From NCBI RefSeq assembly GCF_000430765.1, contig NZ_AUMQ01000034.1:32018-96017 (forward strand): a stretch of 64,000 bases of DNA. Reading direction: 5' to 3'. The position numbers and the translations under genes were made by a program. Source of the DNA: Peribacillus kribbensis DSM 17871 (GTDB lineage: Bacteria; Bacillota; Bacilli; Bacillales; DSM-1321). Numbering within the stretch: the stretch's first letter is position 1; each line of letters opens with the position of its first letter. The notes under the pieces are model-generated. The model did no database searches. It saw nothing but the letters and a program-made list of their open reading frames with translations, and was not told the DNA's origin. Shown in pieces: positions 34,251 to 42,772 of the stretch.

Positions 34251-36101
34251 GTGAATCAGATTTACAGAACAGGACGGATCCATTTTGTCGTCCTCGCCAT
34301 CCTGCTGCTGACAATCAAAACTTATATCATATATAAAACCGCCTTTCAGCTTTCATCTGACTCTGTTTTGCAGGAGTTTATCCTTATCCTGAATCCCCTT
34401 GGCTTTTTAATGGCGGTTATGGGGATCGGTGTCTTTTTTAAAGGACAGAAGCAGATCGTTTTTATTTTGGCTGCAAACCTGATCCTGTCCGCTATCCTCT
34501 ATGCTAATATTGTTTTTTTTCGTTTTTATAATGACTTCTTAACGTTTCCTGTCCTGTCCCAGTCAAGCAACATGTCCAATCTTCGAAGCAGTGTACGAGA
34601 GCTTACCTCGATTCGGGATGCAGCCTGCTTCATCGACTGTATCCTGTTACTGCTTGCTGCATTTTTTAAACCCCGCCCTATACGTTTTGGAGCATTCAGA
34701 GCGGTGCATCGGAAGCAATACTATGCACTTGCTGCCGGAGTGCTTATGTTGAATTTGGCTCTTGCTGAATCAGAGCGGCCTCAGCTCCTTACCAGAACTT
34801 TCGATCGGAAAATACTGGTCAAAAATATAGGCACCTATAACTTTCATCTATACGATGCGATTCTCCAGTCCAAGTCTTCCACACAGCGTGCTCTTGCAGA
34901 CACCAGTCAGCTCCAGAATGTCAACCATTACCTGCACGGCCGCAAAAGGGATTCTGGAAGCTTATTTGGAGCTGCAAAAGGCTGCAATGTTATCCTTATC
35001 TCCATGGAATCCACTCAAAGTTTCGTGATGCACACAAAAATGAATGGGCAGGAAATCACTCCTTTCCTGAATAAGTTCAGCAGAGACAGCTACTATTTTA
35101 CTAACCTCTACCATCAGACCGGACAGGGAAAGACGTCGGATGCAGAATTTGTCATTGAAAATTCGCTTTATCCTCTTGGCAGAGGTGCCGTCTTCTTTAC
35201 GAATCCCCGTAATGAATATGACGCCACTCCCAAAATCCTTGCCAGCCGGGGATATCATACTGCGGTGATGCATGCTAATAATAAAAGCTTCTGGAATCGT
35301 GACATTATGTATAAGTCCCTGGGGTATGACCGCTTTTATCACTTAATGGATTACCATGCCACCGCGGGGAATTCCATTGGCTGGGGATTGAAGGATAAGG
35401 AATTTTTTGATCAATCTCTACCATACCTTACGAATCTGCCGCAGCCATTTTATGCTAAACTTATAACATTAACGAATCACTTTCCCTTCGAACTCGAAGA
35501 AAAAGATAAAAGTATGAATGAATTTCATTCTGGTGATCATATTGTGAATCAATATTTGCAAACCGTAAGATATACAGACGAAGCTGTTGGTCAATTTATT
35601 CAGAAATTAAAGGAGCAGGGCCTTTATGACCGCTCCCTCATCATATTATATGGAGATCATTACGGTATCTCCTCCAATCATTATGCTGCACTGGGGCGGA
35701 TCTTGGGCAGGGATATCACCCCGTTTGAGTCGGTCCAGCTCCAGAGGGTTCCCCTTATGATCCATCTGCCAGGACAGAAGGGCAAGGTCTTGGATGAGAC
35801 CGCCGGACAGATTGATATCAAGCCCACAGTGCTGCATCTCCTTGGAATCGACACCCTGGGAGGCCTGCAGTTTGGCAGGGATTTATTCAGCGGCCACAGG
35901 GAGAATTATGCCATTCTTCGGAGTGGAGACTGGATTACCGATGATTATCTCTTTACGAAGGACACCTGCTTCTCGAAAAAAACAGGCAGAGAGGAAGAGA
36001 GCGATCTATGCCGTGAATTCTCAGCCAGGGCAGGCAGGGAATTGAATGATTCCGATAAGATCATTTATGGAGACTTATTGAGATTTTTGAAAACTAAATG
36101 A
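34251..36101 (+). CDS. Lipoteichoic acid synthase-family sulfatase-like protein (YqgS-like)
   Basis: 616-aa membrane enzyme with five N-terminal helices (residues 8-185) and an extracellular alkaline-phosphatase/sulfatase-type domain. The nucleophile Thr lies in GQGKTSDAEF. Mn-binding residues are expected in ISMESTQSF (Glu) and ILYGDHYGISS (Asp, His). The family polymerises glycerol phosphate from phosphatidylglycerol into lipoteichoic acid or makes its primer. B. subtilis has four members and yqgS sits next to glcK. Which step this copy performs cannot be read from sequence. GTG 34251 follows a strong AAAGGAGGAGG. Confidence 0.9.
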   Translation: MNQIYRTGRIHFVVLAILLLTIKTYIIYKTAFQLSSDSVLQEFILILNPLGFLMAVMGIGVFFKGQKQIVFILAANLILSAILYANIVFFRFYNDFLTFPVLSQSSNMSNLRSSVRELTSIRDAACFIDCILLLLAAFFKPRPIRFGAFRAVHRKQYYALAAGVLMLNLALAESERPQLLTRTFDRKILVKNIGTYNFHLYDAILQSKSSTQRALADTSQLQNVNHYLHGRKRDSGSLFGAAKGCNVILISMESTQSFVMHTKMNGQEITPFLNKFSRDSYYFTNLYHQTGQGKTSDAEFVIENSLYPLGRGAVFFTNPRNEYDATPKILASRGYHTAVMHANNKSFWNRDIMYKSLGYDRFYHLMDYHATAGNSIGWGLKDKEFFDQSLPYLTNLPQPFYAKLITLTNHFPFELEEKDKSMNEFHSGDHIVNQYLQTVRYTDEAVGQFIQKLKEQGLYDRSLIILYGDHYGISSNHYAALGRILGRDITPFESVQLQRVPLMIHLPGQKGKVLDETAGQIDIKPTVLHLLGIDTLGGLQFGRDLFSGHRENYAILRSGDWITDDYLFTKDTCFSKKTGREEESDLCREFSARAGRELNDSDKIIYGDLLRFLKTK

Positions 36102-36240
36102 AAGACAGGGGGAAGACTTATATCCCTGGAAATAGGTCCAGAGTGGATGACGGGGAAAAGCAACGGATTGCAGGGCTGCAGAATTCTTTTCTTCTCCTTT
36201 GCCATCCGGAAGAATAATATCCGCTTTATAAGCCATAGGA

Positions 36241-36270
36241 AAAGCCCTGGATGTTCCAGGGCTCTTCTTA
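36241..36270. terminator. Terminator between LtaS-like gene and DUF2759 gene
   Basis: Stem AGCCCTGG/CCAGGGCT with 5-nt loop between convergent genes; T-rich on the right, A-rich on the left. Confidence 0.7.
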
Positions 36271-36274
36271 TGGC

Positions 36275-36448
36275 TTAAGCTCCTGCCGGATAGCCGTGAT
36301 GCAGGAGAGTCATGACCGTAAACCATCCAAATACAGCAACTGAGCCGGCTGAAAAAATAATGCCCAGTATATTTTTGTTTTTGAATGTGCCGATAAGGCC
36401 AAATACAGCAAGAATTGTAACCAGTGCAAAAATGATCGGTAAACCCAT
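36275..36448 (-). CDS. yqgW: DUF2759 small membrane protein (YqgW-like)
   Basis: 57 aa with two membrane helices (LPIIFALVTILAVFGLIGTF and LGIIFSAGSVAVFGWFTVMT) joined by the basic loop KNKNI. This matches DUF2759 in length and pattern. The start was placed at 36448 after GGGGGATTGAAG; the longer frame to 36499 lacks a ribosome site. Function unknown. It lies next to the yqgX gene as in B. subtilis. Confidence 0.8.
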   Translation of the reverse strand: MGLPIIFALVTILAVFGLIGTFKNKNILGIIFSAGSVAVFGWFTVMTLLHHGYPAGA

Positions 36449-36715
36449 CTTCAATCCCCCTTGTTCAAATAAGAGACATGAGCAAGCCGCCAATACCAAA
36501 TTGACGGAAAATCTACTAAAATATGTAGATTCATCATTTCGTATTTATTTTAATGGTTTTTTAAAAGTTTGTCGAGGCAATAAAGCGTTTTCTATACGCC
36601 GTGAGGTAACCGGACTGCTGGTTAGCGGGAGACTGACGTTCCTGAATCAATATGTGCCAATGTTTCCCATAGTAGTGTAAAATGGGGGTATGACTACATA
36701 AAAAGGGTGATGCAT

Positions 36716-37345
36716 ATGAAATGGTTTCAGCTGCCGTTAGGGCCAATGCAGACGAATTGCTATATTTTAACGAATAAACAAAAGGAATGCCTTATCTTCG
36801 ATCCAGGAGAAGAAGCTGGAAAGCTGAAGAACTTTATCTCTGAAAAAAGCCTCACTCCAAAGGCCATATTGCTGACACATGCACACTTTGACCACATTGG
36901 GGCATTGGATGACATTCGGAAAGAATATGATATTCAGGCATATATTCATGAAAAGGAAGCAGACTGGCTGATTGACCCCAATTTAAACGGATCAAAGCTA
37001 TTCATGCCAGACAAGCCTTTAAGACTGAATCCTGCAGAAAATATTGTAAAGGGAAACCAAACCCTTACTGTTAAGGGGTTCGAGTTTGAGCTGCTGGAAA
37101 CGCCGGGGCATTCTCCGGGAAGTGTATCGTATTATTTTAAGGATCTTGGGGCTGTTTTTTCGGGGGACGCTTTGTTCAAGGGAAGCATCGGACGGACGGA
37201 TCTTCCGGGAGGAAATCATAAGCAGCTTATCAAAAGCATCCAGACCCAGCTGCTTACCCTGCCGCACAGCACAACAGTACTTTCCGGCCATGGACCTGCG
37301 ACGGCCATCAGGGATGAAAAAAGAGAAAATCCCTTTTTAGCATAA
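36716..37345 (+). CDS. yqgX: Metallo-beta-lactamase fold hydrolase (YqgX, glyoxalase II-like)
   Basis: 209-aa cytosolic metallo-hydrolase. Metal-binding motifs are THAHFDHIG (HxHxDH) near residue 58, an ETPGHSPGSVSY His, GDALFKGSIGRTD, and a final SGHGPAT. Family members hydrolyse hydroxyacylglutathione-like thioesters; Bacilli use bacillithiol, so a related thioester is likely, but the substrate is not proven. ATG 36716 was chosen over 36707 and 36710, which lie inside the GGGTGATG ribosome site. Likely in operon with the downstream methyltransferase (27-nt gap). Confidence 0.88.
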   Translation: MKWFQLPLGPMQTNCYILTNKQKECLIFDPGEEAGKLKNFISEKSLTPKAILLTHAHFDHIGALDDIRKEYDIQAYIHEKEADWLIDPNLNGSKLFMPDKPLRLNPAENIVKGNQTLTVKGFEFELLETPGHSPGSVSYYFKDLGAVFSGDALFKGSIGRTDLPGGNHKQLIKSIQTQLLTLPHSTTVLSGHGPATAIRDEKRENPFLA

Positions 37346-37371
37346 AAGACTTCTTTTAAAGGAGATAAGGA

Positions 37372-38475
37372 ATGTATACGGTGATACGGGATATTTTGCT
37401 TACAAGGAAGGAAAACCAGCTCTCCTATAATGAATTCATTGAGCTTGCCCTCTATCATCCGCAATTTGGCTATTATATGAACGATAGCTCAAAAATCGGG
37501 AAATCCGGGGATTTTTATACATCGGTGAATGTCTCGGACATACTGGGTACTATGCTTGGAAAGTGGTTTTGTACACTATTCCGTTCCACAGGTCTCAGGC
37601 CTGTAATATGCGAGCTCGGAGGAGGGACGGGCAAGCTGGCCCAGGACCTTTTGGGAAGCATGAAGAAATGGGATCCAATTTTGTATGAAGAGACTAGGTA
37701 CATGATCGTTGAGACCAGCCCCTATCACCGTATCCTGCAGAAAGAAGCACTGAAGGGGCACACTGTAACATTGGTGCAGGACGTAGAAGAGCTGGCTCCT
37801 TTCGAGGGCATTCTATTTTCCAACGAATTTTTTGATGCATTTCCTGTCCATGTGATTGAAAAAAGGGATGGAAAGCTTTTTGAAGTGATGGTATGCCACG
37901 ATGAAGGCGGGAAAAGTTTTAAGGAAAAGCCGGAGGCACTTACAAATCTCCGCATCAGGGCGTATTTAGCCGAAGAGGGGATCGAGCTTTCAGAGGGACA
38001 GCGGCTGGAGGTCCCTCTTGCCATGATGGACTATCTTCAAAAAATCGGACACATCCTGGAGAAAGGAATGCTTCTCACTCTTGATTACGGATATACCCGC
38101 AGCGAATGGTGTCTTCCCCAGCACCATTCAGGAAGCCTGAGAGGATTCCGCCGGCACGAGATGAAGGAAAATATCCTCCAGTTCCCCGGCGGGATGGATA
38201 TAACCACACATATCCACTTTGACAGCCTCCAAAACGCCTTAGCCAGGCAGGGCTTTATCCACCGGGCCTTTCTAAGGCAGGATGAGCTGCTGCTGAAACT
38301 CGGCATCTTAGAAGAACTGGCCGCCCATACAGACAGTAATCCCTTTTCGGCGGTAAGCAAAAGAAACAGGGGAATCAGGGATCTGCTCATGCAGGGGGGA
38401 ATCAGCTCTTACTTCAGGGGAAGCGTGGAAACCAAGGGTCTGGAAGAAAGCATCCCGGTGCTTCCTTCCTTTTAA
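37372..38475 (+). CDS. SAM-dependent methyltransferase of the MidA/NDUFAF7 family
   Basis: 367 aa, COG1565-type. The SAM-binding loop is VICELGGGTGKLAQDLL near residues 75-91. Family segments include ELALYHPQFGYYM at the N-terminus, GDFYTSVNVS, LFSNEFFDAFPVHV and LLTLDYGYTRSEW. Mitochondrial relatives methylate an arginine of a complex I subunit; the bacterial target is unknown. ATG 37372 follows AAAGGAGATAAGG. Located between yqgX and the DUF2626 gene. Confidence 0.88.
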   Translation: MYTVIRDILLTRKENQLSYNEFIELALYHPQFGYYMNDSSKIGKSGDFYTSVNVSDILGTMLGKWFCTLFRSTGLRPVICELGGGTGKLAQDLLGSMKKWDPILYEETRYMIVETSPYHRILQKEALKGHTVTLVQDVEELAPFEGILFSNEFFDAFPVHVIEKRDGKLFEVMVCHDEGGKSFKEKPEALTNLRIRAYLAEEGIELSEGQRLEVPLAMMDYLQKIGHILEKGMLLTLDYGYTRSEWCLPQHHSGSLRGFRRHEMKENILQFPGGMDITTHIHFDSLQNALARQGFIHRAFLRQDELLLKLGILEELAAHTDSNPFSAVSKRNRGIRDLLMQGGISSYFRGSVETKGLEESIPVLPSF

Positions 38476-38491
38476 AAATGTTGAAATATTG

Positions 38492-38534
38492 CAAAAACGA
38501 AGAGGCTGACTCTGTATCGAAAGAGTCAGCCTCT
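38492..38534. terminator. Terminator between convergent methyltransferase and DUF2626 genes
   Basis: 13-bp perfect stem AGAGGCTGACTCT/AGAGTCAGCCTCT with 8-nt loop; T5-type tail on the minus strand. Confidence 0.82.
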
Positions 38535-38546
38535 ATGTATGGAACA

Positions 38547-38792
38547 TTAATGGCCGCCGGCACCTGGTGTCATCATGAAAGTTGACCAATAAGTAAATCC
38601 GGCGAAAAAAATGGTCAGGTATGCACCGAAAACATAGATATACATACGCTCTGAAAGTTTCAAATAGCTTACTAATACAAAAAATCCAGTCTGCCCAAAA
38701 AAGATAAGTGCTGCTGTTGGCATGTCCCCCATGTAGAAGAAGATGGCAAAAATACCAGTCCAGAAGCCTAGTACTCTAAACATTCGCTCCAT
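38547..38792 (-). CDS. yqgY: DUF2626 small membrane protein (YqgY-like)
   Basis: 81 aa with three hydrophobic helices and the conserved opening MERMFRVLGFWTGIFAIFFY. It ends in a short Gly/His tail (MMTPGAGGH). This is the DUF2626 (YqgY) pattern and location. Function unknown. Strong ribosome site GGAGGGAACAC before the start on the minus strand. Confidence 0.83.
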   Translation of the reverse strand: MERMFRVLGFWTGIFAIFFYMGDMPTAALIFFGQTGFFVLVSYLKLSERMYIYVFGAYLTIFFAGFTYWSTFMMTPGAGGH

Positions 38793-38934
38793 GTGTTCCC
38801 TCCTTTGCCGAAAAAACAGATTTCCTAAATTATTATAAATTAGCAGGATATTTATGTAAAGAATAGTTTCGCAAGCGTTTTCTAAAGCAGTGATCTGCTC
38901 TCTAAAATGTGCAGAATGAAAAGGAGGATTTTAT

Positions 38935-38991
38935 ATGCCTGCGAAAAATCAAAATCAGCATGGACGGAAAATGGCTGAAGCAAAAAAATAG
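38935..38991 (+). CDS. Candidate 18-aa peptide gene
   Basis: ATG 38935 opens 18 codons (MPAKNQNQHGRKMAEAKK) ended by TAG. The ribosome site AAGGAGG with 7-nt spacing is near consensus. A hairpin with T-run lies 60 bp downstream, so the ORF forms its own short unit between two opposite genes. The peptide is very basic and hydrophilic, like some small spore proteins, but no family is recognised. The remaining spacer (38793-39210) holds this ORF, the terminator, and the comG promoter region. Confidence 0.4.
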   Translation: MPAKNQNQHGRKMAEAKK

Positions 38992-39048
38992 TTCCAGATA
39001 AAAATTCACTTTTTTCTTTCAAAAAAAGAATACAGGAAACCAGATGAT

Positions 39049-39084
39049 AAAGGAGAGGAAAGATTTACAGATTTCCTCCTCTTT
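39049..39084 (+). terminator. Terminator upstream of comG
   Basis: Stem with 7-bp core GAGGAAA/TTTCCTC extended by purine/pyrimidine pairs, then CTTTTG. It probably insulates comG from upstream transcription. Confidence 0.6.
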
Positions 39085-39125
39085 TGCCAAGGATAATTAC
39101 GTTGAAAAGATATAGAGGTTGGATG

Positions 39126-39160
39126 AAACGGTTGTTTTTTTGTAGATAACAGCAGGATTT
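39126..39160 (+). promoter_or_regulatory. Possible ComK site upstream of comGA
   Basis: Two imperfect AAAA-N5-TTTT boxes: AAAC-N5-TTTT at 39126-39138 (7/8) and AACA-N5-ATTT at 39148-39160 (6/8), separated by 9 bp, close to the short-spacing class of ComK promoters. Weak evidence. Confidence 0.35.
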
Positions 39161-39210
39161 TCTATAAGGCTGTCGAATCATTCCTTAGAAAAGAAAGGAT
39201 GTGGTTAAAA

Positions 39211-40281
39211 TTGGAGCTCATTGAACGAACAGCCGAACGGATCATTTCGTATGGCTACAGAAAGCATGCCTCAGATATCCATCTTGTTCCCCGAAAGGAA
39301 GATTTTATTATCCAGCTCCGCATTGTAAACAATCTCGTACCTTTTGAAGTCCTGCCCCAGGATGTTGCCCACAGGCTGCTTTCTCATTTCAAATTTCTTG
39401 CCTCCATGGATATAGGTGAAAGGAGGAGGCCCCAAAGCGGCTCGTTTACTGTCACCATCGATTCTGTCCCGATCGGCCTCAGATTTTCCACACTTCCGGC
39501 CTCGCATTCCGAAAGCATGGTCATCCGCCTGATCCCTCAGCAGCAGATTCTCCCGCTGAATCAGATTTCTCTTTTTCCCCATACGGTCTCCAAGCTCATG
39601 GCACTCTTAAAGCACTCCCACGGATTAATGATTTTCACCGGACCGACCGGATGCGGCAAAACCACCACCCTCTATTCACTCCTTCATCATGCCAAAGAAT
39701 TCATCAACCGCAATGTCATTACGCTTGAAGATCCCATCGAAAACCATTCTGAACAGGTCCTTCAGGTCCAGATTAATGAAAAAGCCGGAATCACCTATTC
39801 GGTGGGGCTGAAGGCAGCTCTAAGGCACGACCCGGATATTATTATGGTTGGGGAAATCCGTGATCAGGAAACAGCGAGGATAGCAATCCGGGCAGCTTTG
39901 ACGGGTCATTTAATTTTATCCACCATGCATACAAGGGATGCGAAGGGGGCGGTCTACAGATTTCTGGAGTTTGGTTCAAGCCTTCATGAAGTGGAGCAGA
40001 CCCTCATCGCGGTGTCTGCGCAGCGGCTTTTGGCGCTTTCGTGCCGGGAATGCGGCGGTTCCTGCAGGGGCACATGCACAAATGGCGTAAAAAGATCGAG
40101 GGCCAGTGTGTATGAGCTTCTTTATGGCAGGGATTTAGCCTGCGTTTTTGAAGAAATCAAGGGAGAGCGGAGGCCTCGGTCCTGGAGAAGTCTAAAGGAT
40201 GAAATCAGCAAGGCGGTCGCCCTTGGTTTTGTAGATGAGAAAGAATATGACCGCTGGGTATTTGAATATGAAGCCGAGTAA
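39211..40281 (+). CDS. comGA: Competence pseudopilus assembly ATPase ComGA
   Basis: Cytosolic GspE/PilB-type secretion ATPase that drives assembly of the DNA-uptake pseudopilus. Walker A is GPTGCGKTTT; the Asp box is TLEDPIE, Walker B DIIMVGEIRD, and His box LILSTMHTRDA. A C-terminal cysteine cluster (CRECGGSCRGTC) resembles the zinc motif of these ATPases. Starting at TTG 39211, seven bases after GGATGTG, gives 356 aa, the length of B. subtilis ComGA. An in-frame ATG at 39199 would lie inside the ribosome site. First gene of a seven-gene operon. Confidence 0.94.
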   Translation: MELIERTAERIISYGYRKHASDIHLVPRKEDFIIQLRIVNNLVPFEVLPQDVAHRLLSHFKFLASMDIGERRRPQSGSFTVTIDSVPIGLRFSTLPASHSESMVIRLIPQQQILPLNQISLFPHTVSKLMALLKHSHGLMIFTGPTGCGKTTTLYSLLHHAKEFINRNVITLEDPIENHSEQVLQVQINEKAGITYSVGLKAALRHDPDIIMVGEIRDQETARIAIRAALTGHLILSTMHTRDAKGAVYRFLEFGSSLHEVEQTLIAVSAQRLLALSCRECGGSCRGTCTNGVKRSRASVYELLYGRDLACVFEEIKGERRPRSWRSLKDEISKAVALGFVDEKEYDRWVFEYEAE

Positions 40282-41299
40282 GTGGACGTTAAAGGAGCAG
40301 GCGCGCTTTTTAAAGGAGCTTGGGGAATTGCTGGAACAGGGTTATTCCCTCTCTCATGCGCTTTTATTTTTGAAGATTAATAAAGAAAAGAAGAAAGAAA
40401 AAGATCTTGTCTATGCTCTTCAGTTATTGAAGGAGGGAGCACCCTTTTATGAGGTTTTAAGTTCACTAAAATTCCAGCAGGGCCTTGTCAGCCATGTGTT
40501 TTTTTCTGAACAGCACGGCAGGCAGTCCACAGCATTGAAAGAGGCAGGCGACTTTTGGCTGCAAAGATGCCAGGAAACCGATAAGCTGAAAAAACTTCTG
40601 TCTTACCCTATCTTTTTGTTTGTGATTGTCACATTGGTATTTACTGCTTTTGAACGTATCCTCCTTCCTAAATTCCGCACGTTGTTTACCTCCCTGAGCC
40701 CTGGCGGCAGTTCCTACCTTGATGTGGTACTCAGCTTTTCACGTTTCCTCCACCGCCTTCCGTATGGGCTGGCATGTATGGCTGCCGGTTTAGGGCTCCT
40801 GTATATTTTTTGGTTTAAAAAGCTCAGCCCCTTGAAGAAAATGTCGGTTAAACTCCGTATCCCCTTTGCTGGAAGGTTTATCAGGAGCTTTTCCACACAG
40901 TTTTTTGCGAGCCAGTTAAGCGGGCTCTTAACCGCAGGGCTGTCCATCAATGAAAGCTTTGCTTTATTTTCCCAGTCCCGCCAGCAGCCATTCTATCAAA
41001 CACTTTGCGGGCTCATCCAGCGGCAGCTGACCGATGGGAAATCTCTGGAATCCATCCTGGAGGGTCTTCCATACTTCGATAAAAACCTGGCCTTCATTGT
41101 GGCCAATGGCCAGAAATACGGAAGATTGGATCAGGAGCTCTATCATTACAGCAGAAAACTTCTTCTATCCCTGGAGGATAAAATCGAACATTATCTCAGG
41201 ATTGTCCAGCCTGCCTTATTTTCCTTTGTCGGTCTGCTGATTGTCTGCATTTATATGGCAGTTCTGCTCCCTATGTATTCCTTAATAAATAGCATGTAA
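40268..41299 (+). CDS. comGB: Competence pseudopilus membrane protein ComGB
   Basis: 343-aa polytopic protein of the GspF/PilC family that forms the inner-membrane platform of the pseudopilus. Two homologous cytosolic helical domains are visible (FLKELGELLEQGYSLSHAL and FFASQLSGLLTAGLSINESF). Membrane segments lie near the first and second repeats and at the C-terminus (FVGLLIVCIYMAVLLPMYSL). ATG 40268 overlaps the end of comGA by 14 nt, indicating translational coupling, with only a weak ribosome site. Confidence 0.92.
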   Translation: MKPSKWTLKEQARFLKELGELLEQGYSLSHALLFLKINKEKKKEKDLVYALQLLKEGAPFYEVLSSLKFQQGLVSHVFFSEQHGRQSTALKEAGDFWLQRCQETDKLKKLLSYPIFLFVIVTLVFTAFERILLPKFRTLFTSLSPGGSSYLDVVLSFSRFLHRLPYGLACMAAGLGLLYIFWFKKLSPLKKMSVKLRIPFAGRFIRSFSTQFFASQLSGLLTAGLSINESFALFSQSRQQPFYQTLCGLIQRQLTDGKSLESILEGLPYFDKNLAFIVANGQKYGRLDQELYHYSRKLLLSLEDKIEHYLRIVQPALFSFVGLLIVCIYMAVLLPMYSLINSM

Positions 41300-41312
41300 A
41301 GGAGAAAAGTCC

Positions 41313-41612
41313 ATGAATGAAAAAGGATTTACCTTAATAGAAATGATGATCGTTCTGCTGATTATTTCTGTCCTGCTGATCATTACCATCCCGAATATCG
41401 TGAAGAACCAGACCACCGTCAAAGCAAAGGGCTGTGAAGCTTTCATCAAGACGGTCGAAGCCCAGGTCCAGTCCTATCAGCTGGATAAAAACAGCCTGCC
41501 GGAAGATATGGATGAGCTTGTGACGGGCGGATATTTGAAGCAGAAAACCTGCCCGGATGGAAGAGCTTTATCGCTTGGTACGGATGGCGGGGTAACAATT
41601 GAAGCCAACTAA
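41313..41612 (+). CDS. comGC: Major competence pseudopilin ComGC
   Basis: 99-aa prepilin, the main subunit of the DNA-uptake pseudopilus. The prepilin peptidase site is MNEKG/FTLIEMM: cleavage after Gly5, methylation of Phe, and Glu at +5. A hydrophobic helix follows (MIVLLIISVLLIITIPN). Two cysteines (KGCEAF and KTCPDG) probably form the disulfide known in ComGC. ComC peptidase and ComGA/ComGB are needed for assembly. Confidence 0.95.
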   Translation: MNEKGFTLIEMMIVLLIISVLLIITIPNIVKNQTTVKAKGCEAFIKTVEAQVQSYQLDKNSLPEDMDELVTGGYLKQKTCPDGRALSLGTDGGVTIEAN

Positions 41613-41994
41613 GGATGAAAGAGGATTTACTTTAATTGAATCCTTATTGGTCTTGAGCATTTTTATGACCATCCTGACAGTTTCCTTGAATTTATGCTTT
41701 CATGCCCGCGAGGACTTTACCTCTAAACTATTCCTGAAGCAGCTGACCGAAGACTTATTTTACAGCCAGCAGTATGCGATGAGCCATGCCTTGACTGTTT
41801 TTCTGTTATTCGATCCACAGGGAGGAGCGTATCGGGCTTACACTCCCTCGGGTACCGTTTATAAAAGGGGGATACCTCCGGATATGGAGGTGCTTCCCGG
41901 GTCAATGGGTTTGAAGTTCCACTTTGTTCCATCCGGGAATATCAACAAGGCGGGTGCCCTGTATGTGAAACTGAAGAAAAAACGTATAAACTGA
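41599..41994 (+). CDS. comGD: Minor competence pseudopilin ComGD
   Basis: 131 aa. Prepilin site ERG/FTLIESL near residues 8-14, then a hydrophobic helix (LLVLSIFMTILTVSLNLCF) and a C-terminal globular domain. TTG 41599 overlaps the comGC stop by 14 nt. Ends 33 nt before comGE. Confidence 0.9.
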   Translation: MKPTKDERGFTLIESLLVLSIFMTILTVSLNLCFHAREDFTSKLFLKQLTEDLFYSQQYAMSHALTVFLLFDPQGGAYRAYTPSGTVYKRGIPPDMEVLPGSMGLKFHFVPSGNINKAGALYVKLKKKRIN

Positions 41995-42027
41995 CATTCC
42001 TGCTCGGGAAGGGAAGGTTTTATATCA

Positions 42028-42351
42028 GTGAAGCCTAATGGATATATCTATGCGGATCTGCTGGCTGCCCTGTTCATTCTGTCCTTGGTGCTGACGGCCT
42101 ATGTTCCGCTTTATATGGACATTCAAAGAGAGAGGAAGGATGCCTTGATTCAGGTTACAGCCAGGCATCTGCTTGAGGAGAAGCTGATGGAGCAGAATAC
42201 TTCTGGAGATGGAGGGAGATTCGATGGAGGTCCATTCTATGTCTTTGAATGGAGAGAGAGCCTGGATTACCCAGAATATCAAGAAGGCTGTCTCTCCTAT
42301 GAAAATTTAAAAGGGAAAAAGGTGGAACTATGTGAGATTACCAAGAAATGA
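42028..42351 (+). CDS. comGE: Minor competence pseudopilin ComGE
   Basis: 107 aa, recognised from its operon position and N-terminus: KPNG/YIYADLLAALFILSLVL. The prepilin-like helix is present, but the +5 Glu of standard pilins is Asp here and the first residue is Tyr rather than Phe. ComGE proteins are the most variable of the set. GTG 42028 with GGAAGG about 10 nt upstream. Overlaps comGF by 20 nt. Confidence 0.82.
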   Translation: MKPNGYIYADLLAALFILSLVLTAYVPLYMDIQRERKDALIQVTARHLLEEKLMEQNTSGDGGRFDGGPFYVFEWRESLDYPEYQEGCLSYENLKGKKVELCEITKK

Positions 42352-42772
42352 AAAAGGATTCACCCTTATAGAGATGCTTCTTGGCTTATTTCTTGTATGC
42401 ATGATCGCTGGCTTAATAACAAGCGGAACGGCCGTGTTAAACAGAGACTTTCAAACAAAAGGCAGCGTGGACCAAATGGAATGGGAGATCTTCCTGCAGC
42501 AGGTGAAGAGGGATGTACGCGGGTCATTCTCACAGGAGGCAGGCCCTGCTGGTATCAAGCTGAGGACAAAACATGCAACCATCCTGATCGAACGGTATCA
42601 GGATAAGATCAGGAGGCGGGTCGATGGAGAAGGCCATGAAATTCTCCTGCAGAATATTGCCGCATTTTCAGCAGCGGAAAAACAAGGCCGCATTTTGATA
42701 TCAGTCGGAGATAAAAAAGGCAATAAGCTGGATGCGGTGGTCCATCTCCTTGCAAAGGGGAAAGGACCGTGA
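42332..42772 (+). CDS. comGF: Competence protein ComGF
   Basis: 146-aa pseudopilin-like protein with site NEKG/FTLIEML near residues 6-13 and a following helix (LLGLFLVCMIAGLITSG). The globular part includes WEIFLQQVKRDVRG, conserved in ComGF. GTG 42332 has AAGGTGG 7 nt upstream. It overlaps both neighbours (ComGE end, ComGG start), showing tight coupling. Confidence 0.88.
   Translation: MRLPRNEKGFTLIEMLLGLFLVCMIAGLITSGTAVLNRDFQTKGSVDQMEWEIFLQQVKRDVRGSFSQEAGPAGIKLRTKHATILIERYQDKIRRRVDGEGHEILLQNIAAFSAAEKQGRILISVGDKKGNKLDAVVHLLAKGKGP

Noticed and set aside
36449..36680. Possible small gene between the DUF2759 gene and yqgX
   Set aside because: Short frames on both strands lack ribosome sites and show no protein-like conservation pattern.
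39126..39160. A confident ComK promoter for comG
   Set aside because: Only imperfect AT boxes are found and no matching -35/-10; kept as a low-confidence site only.
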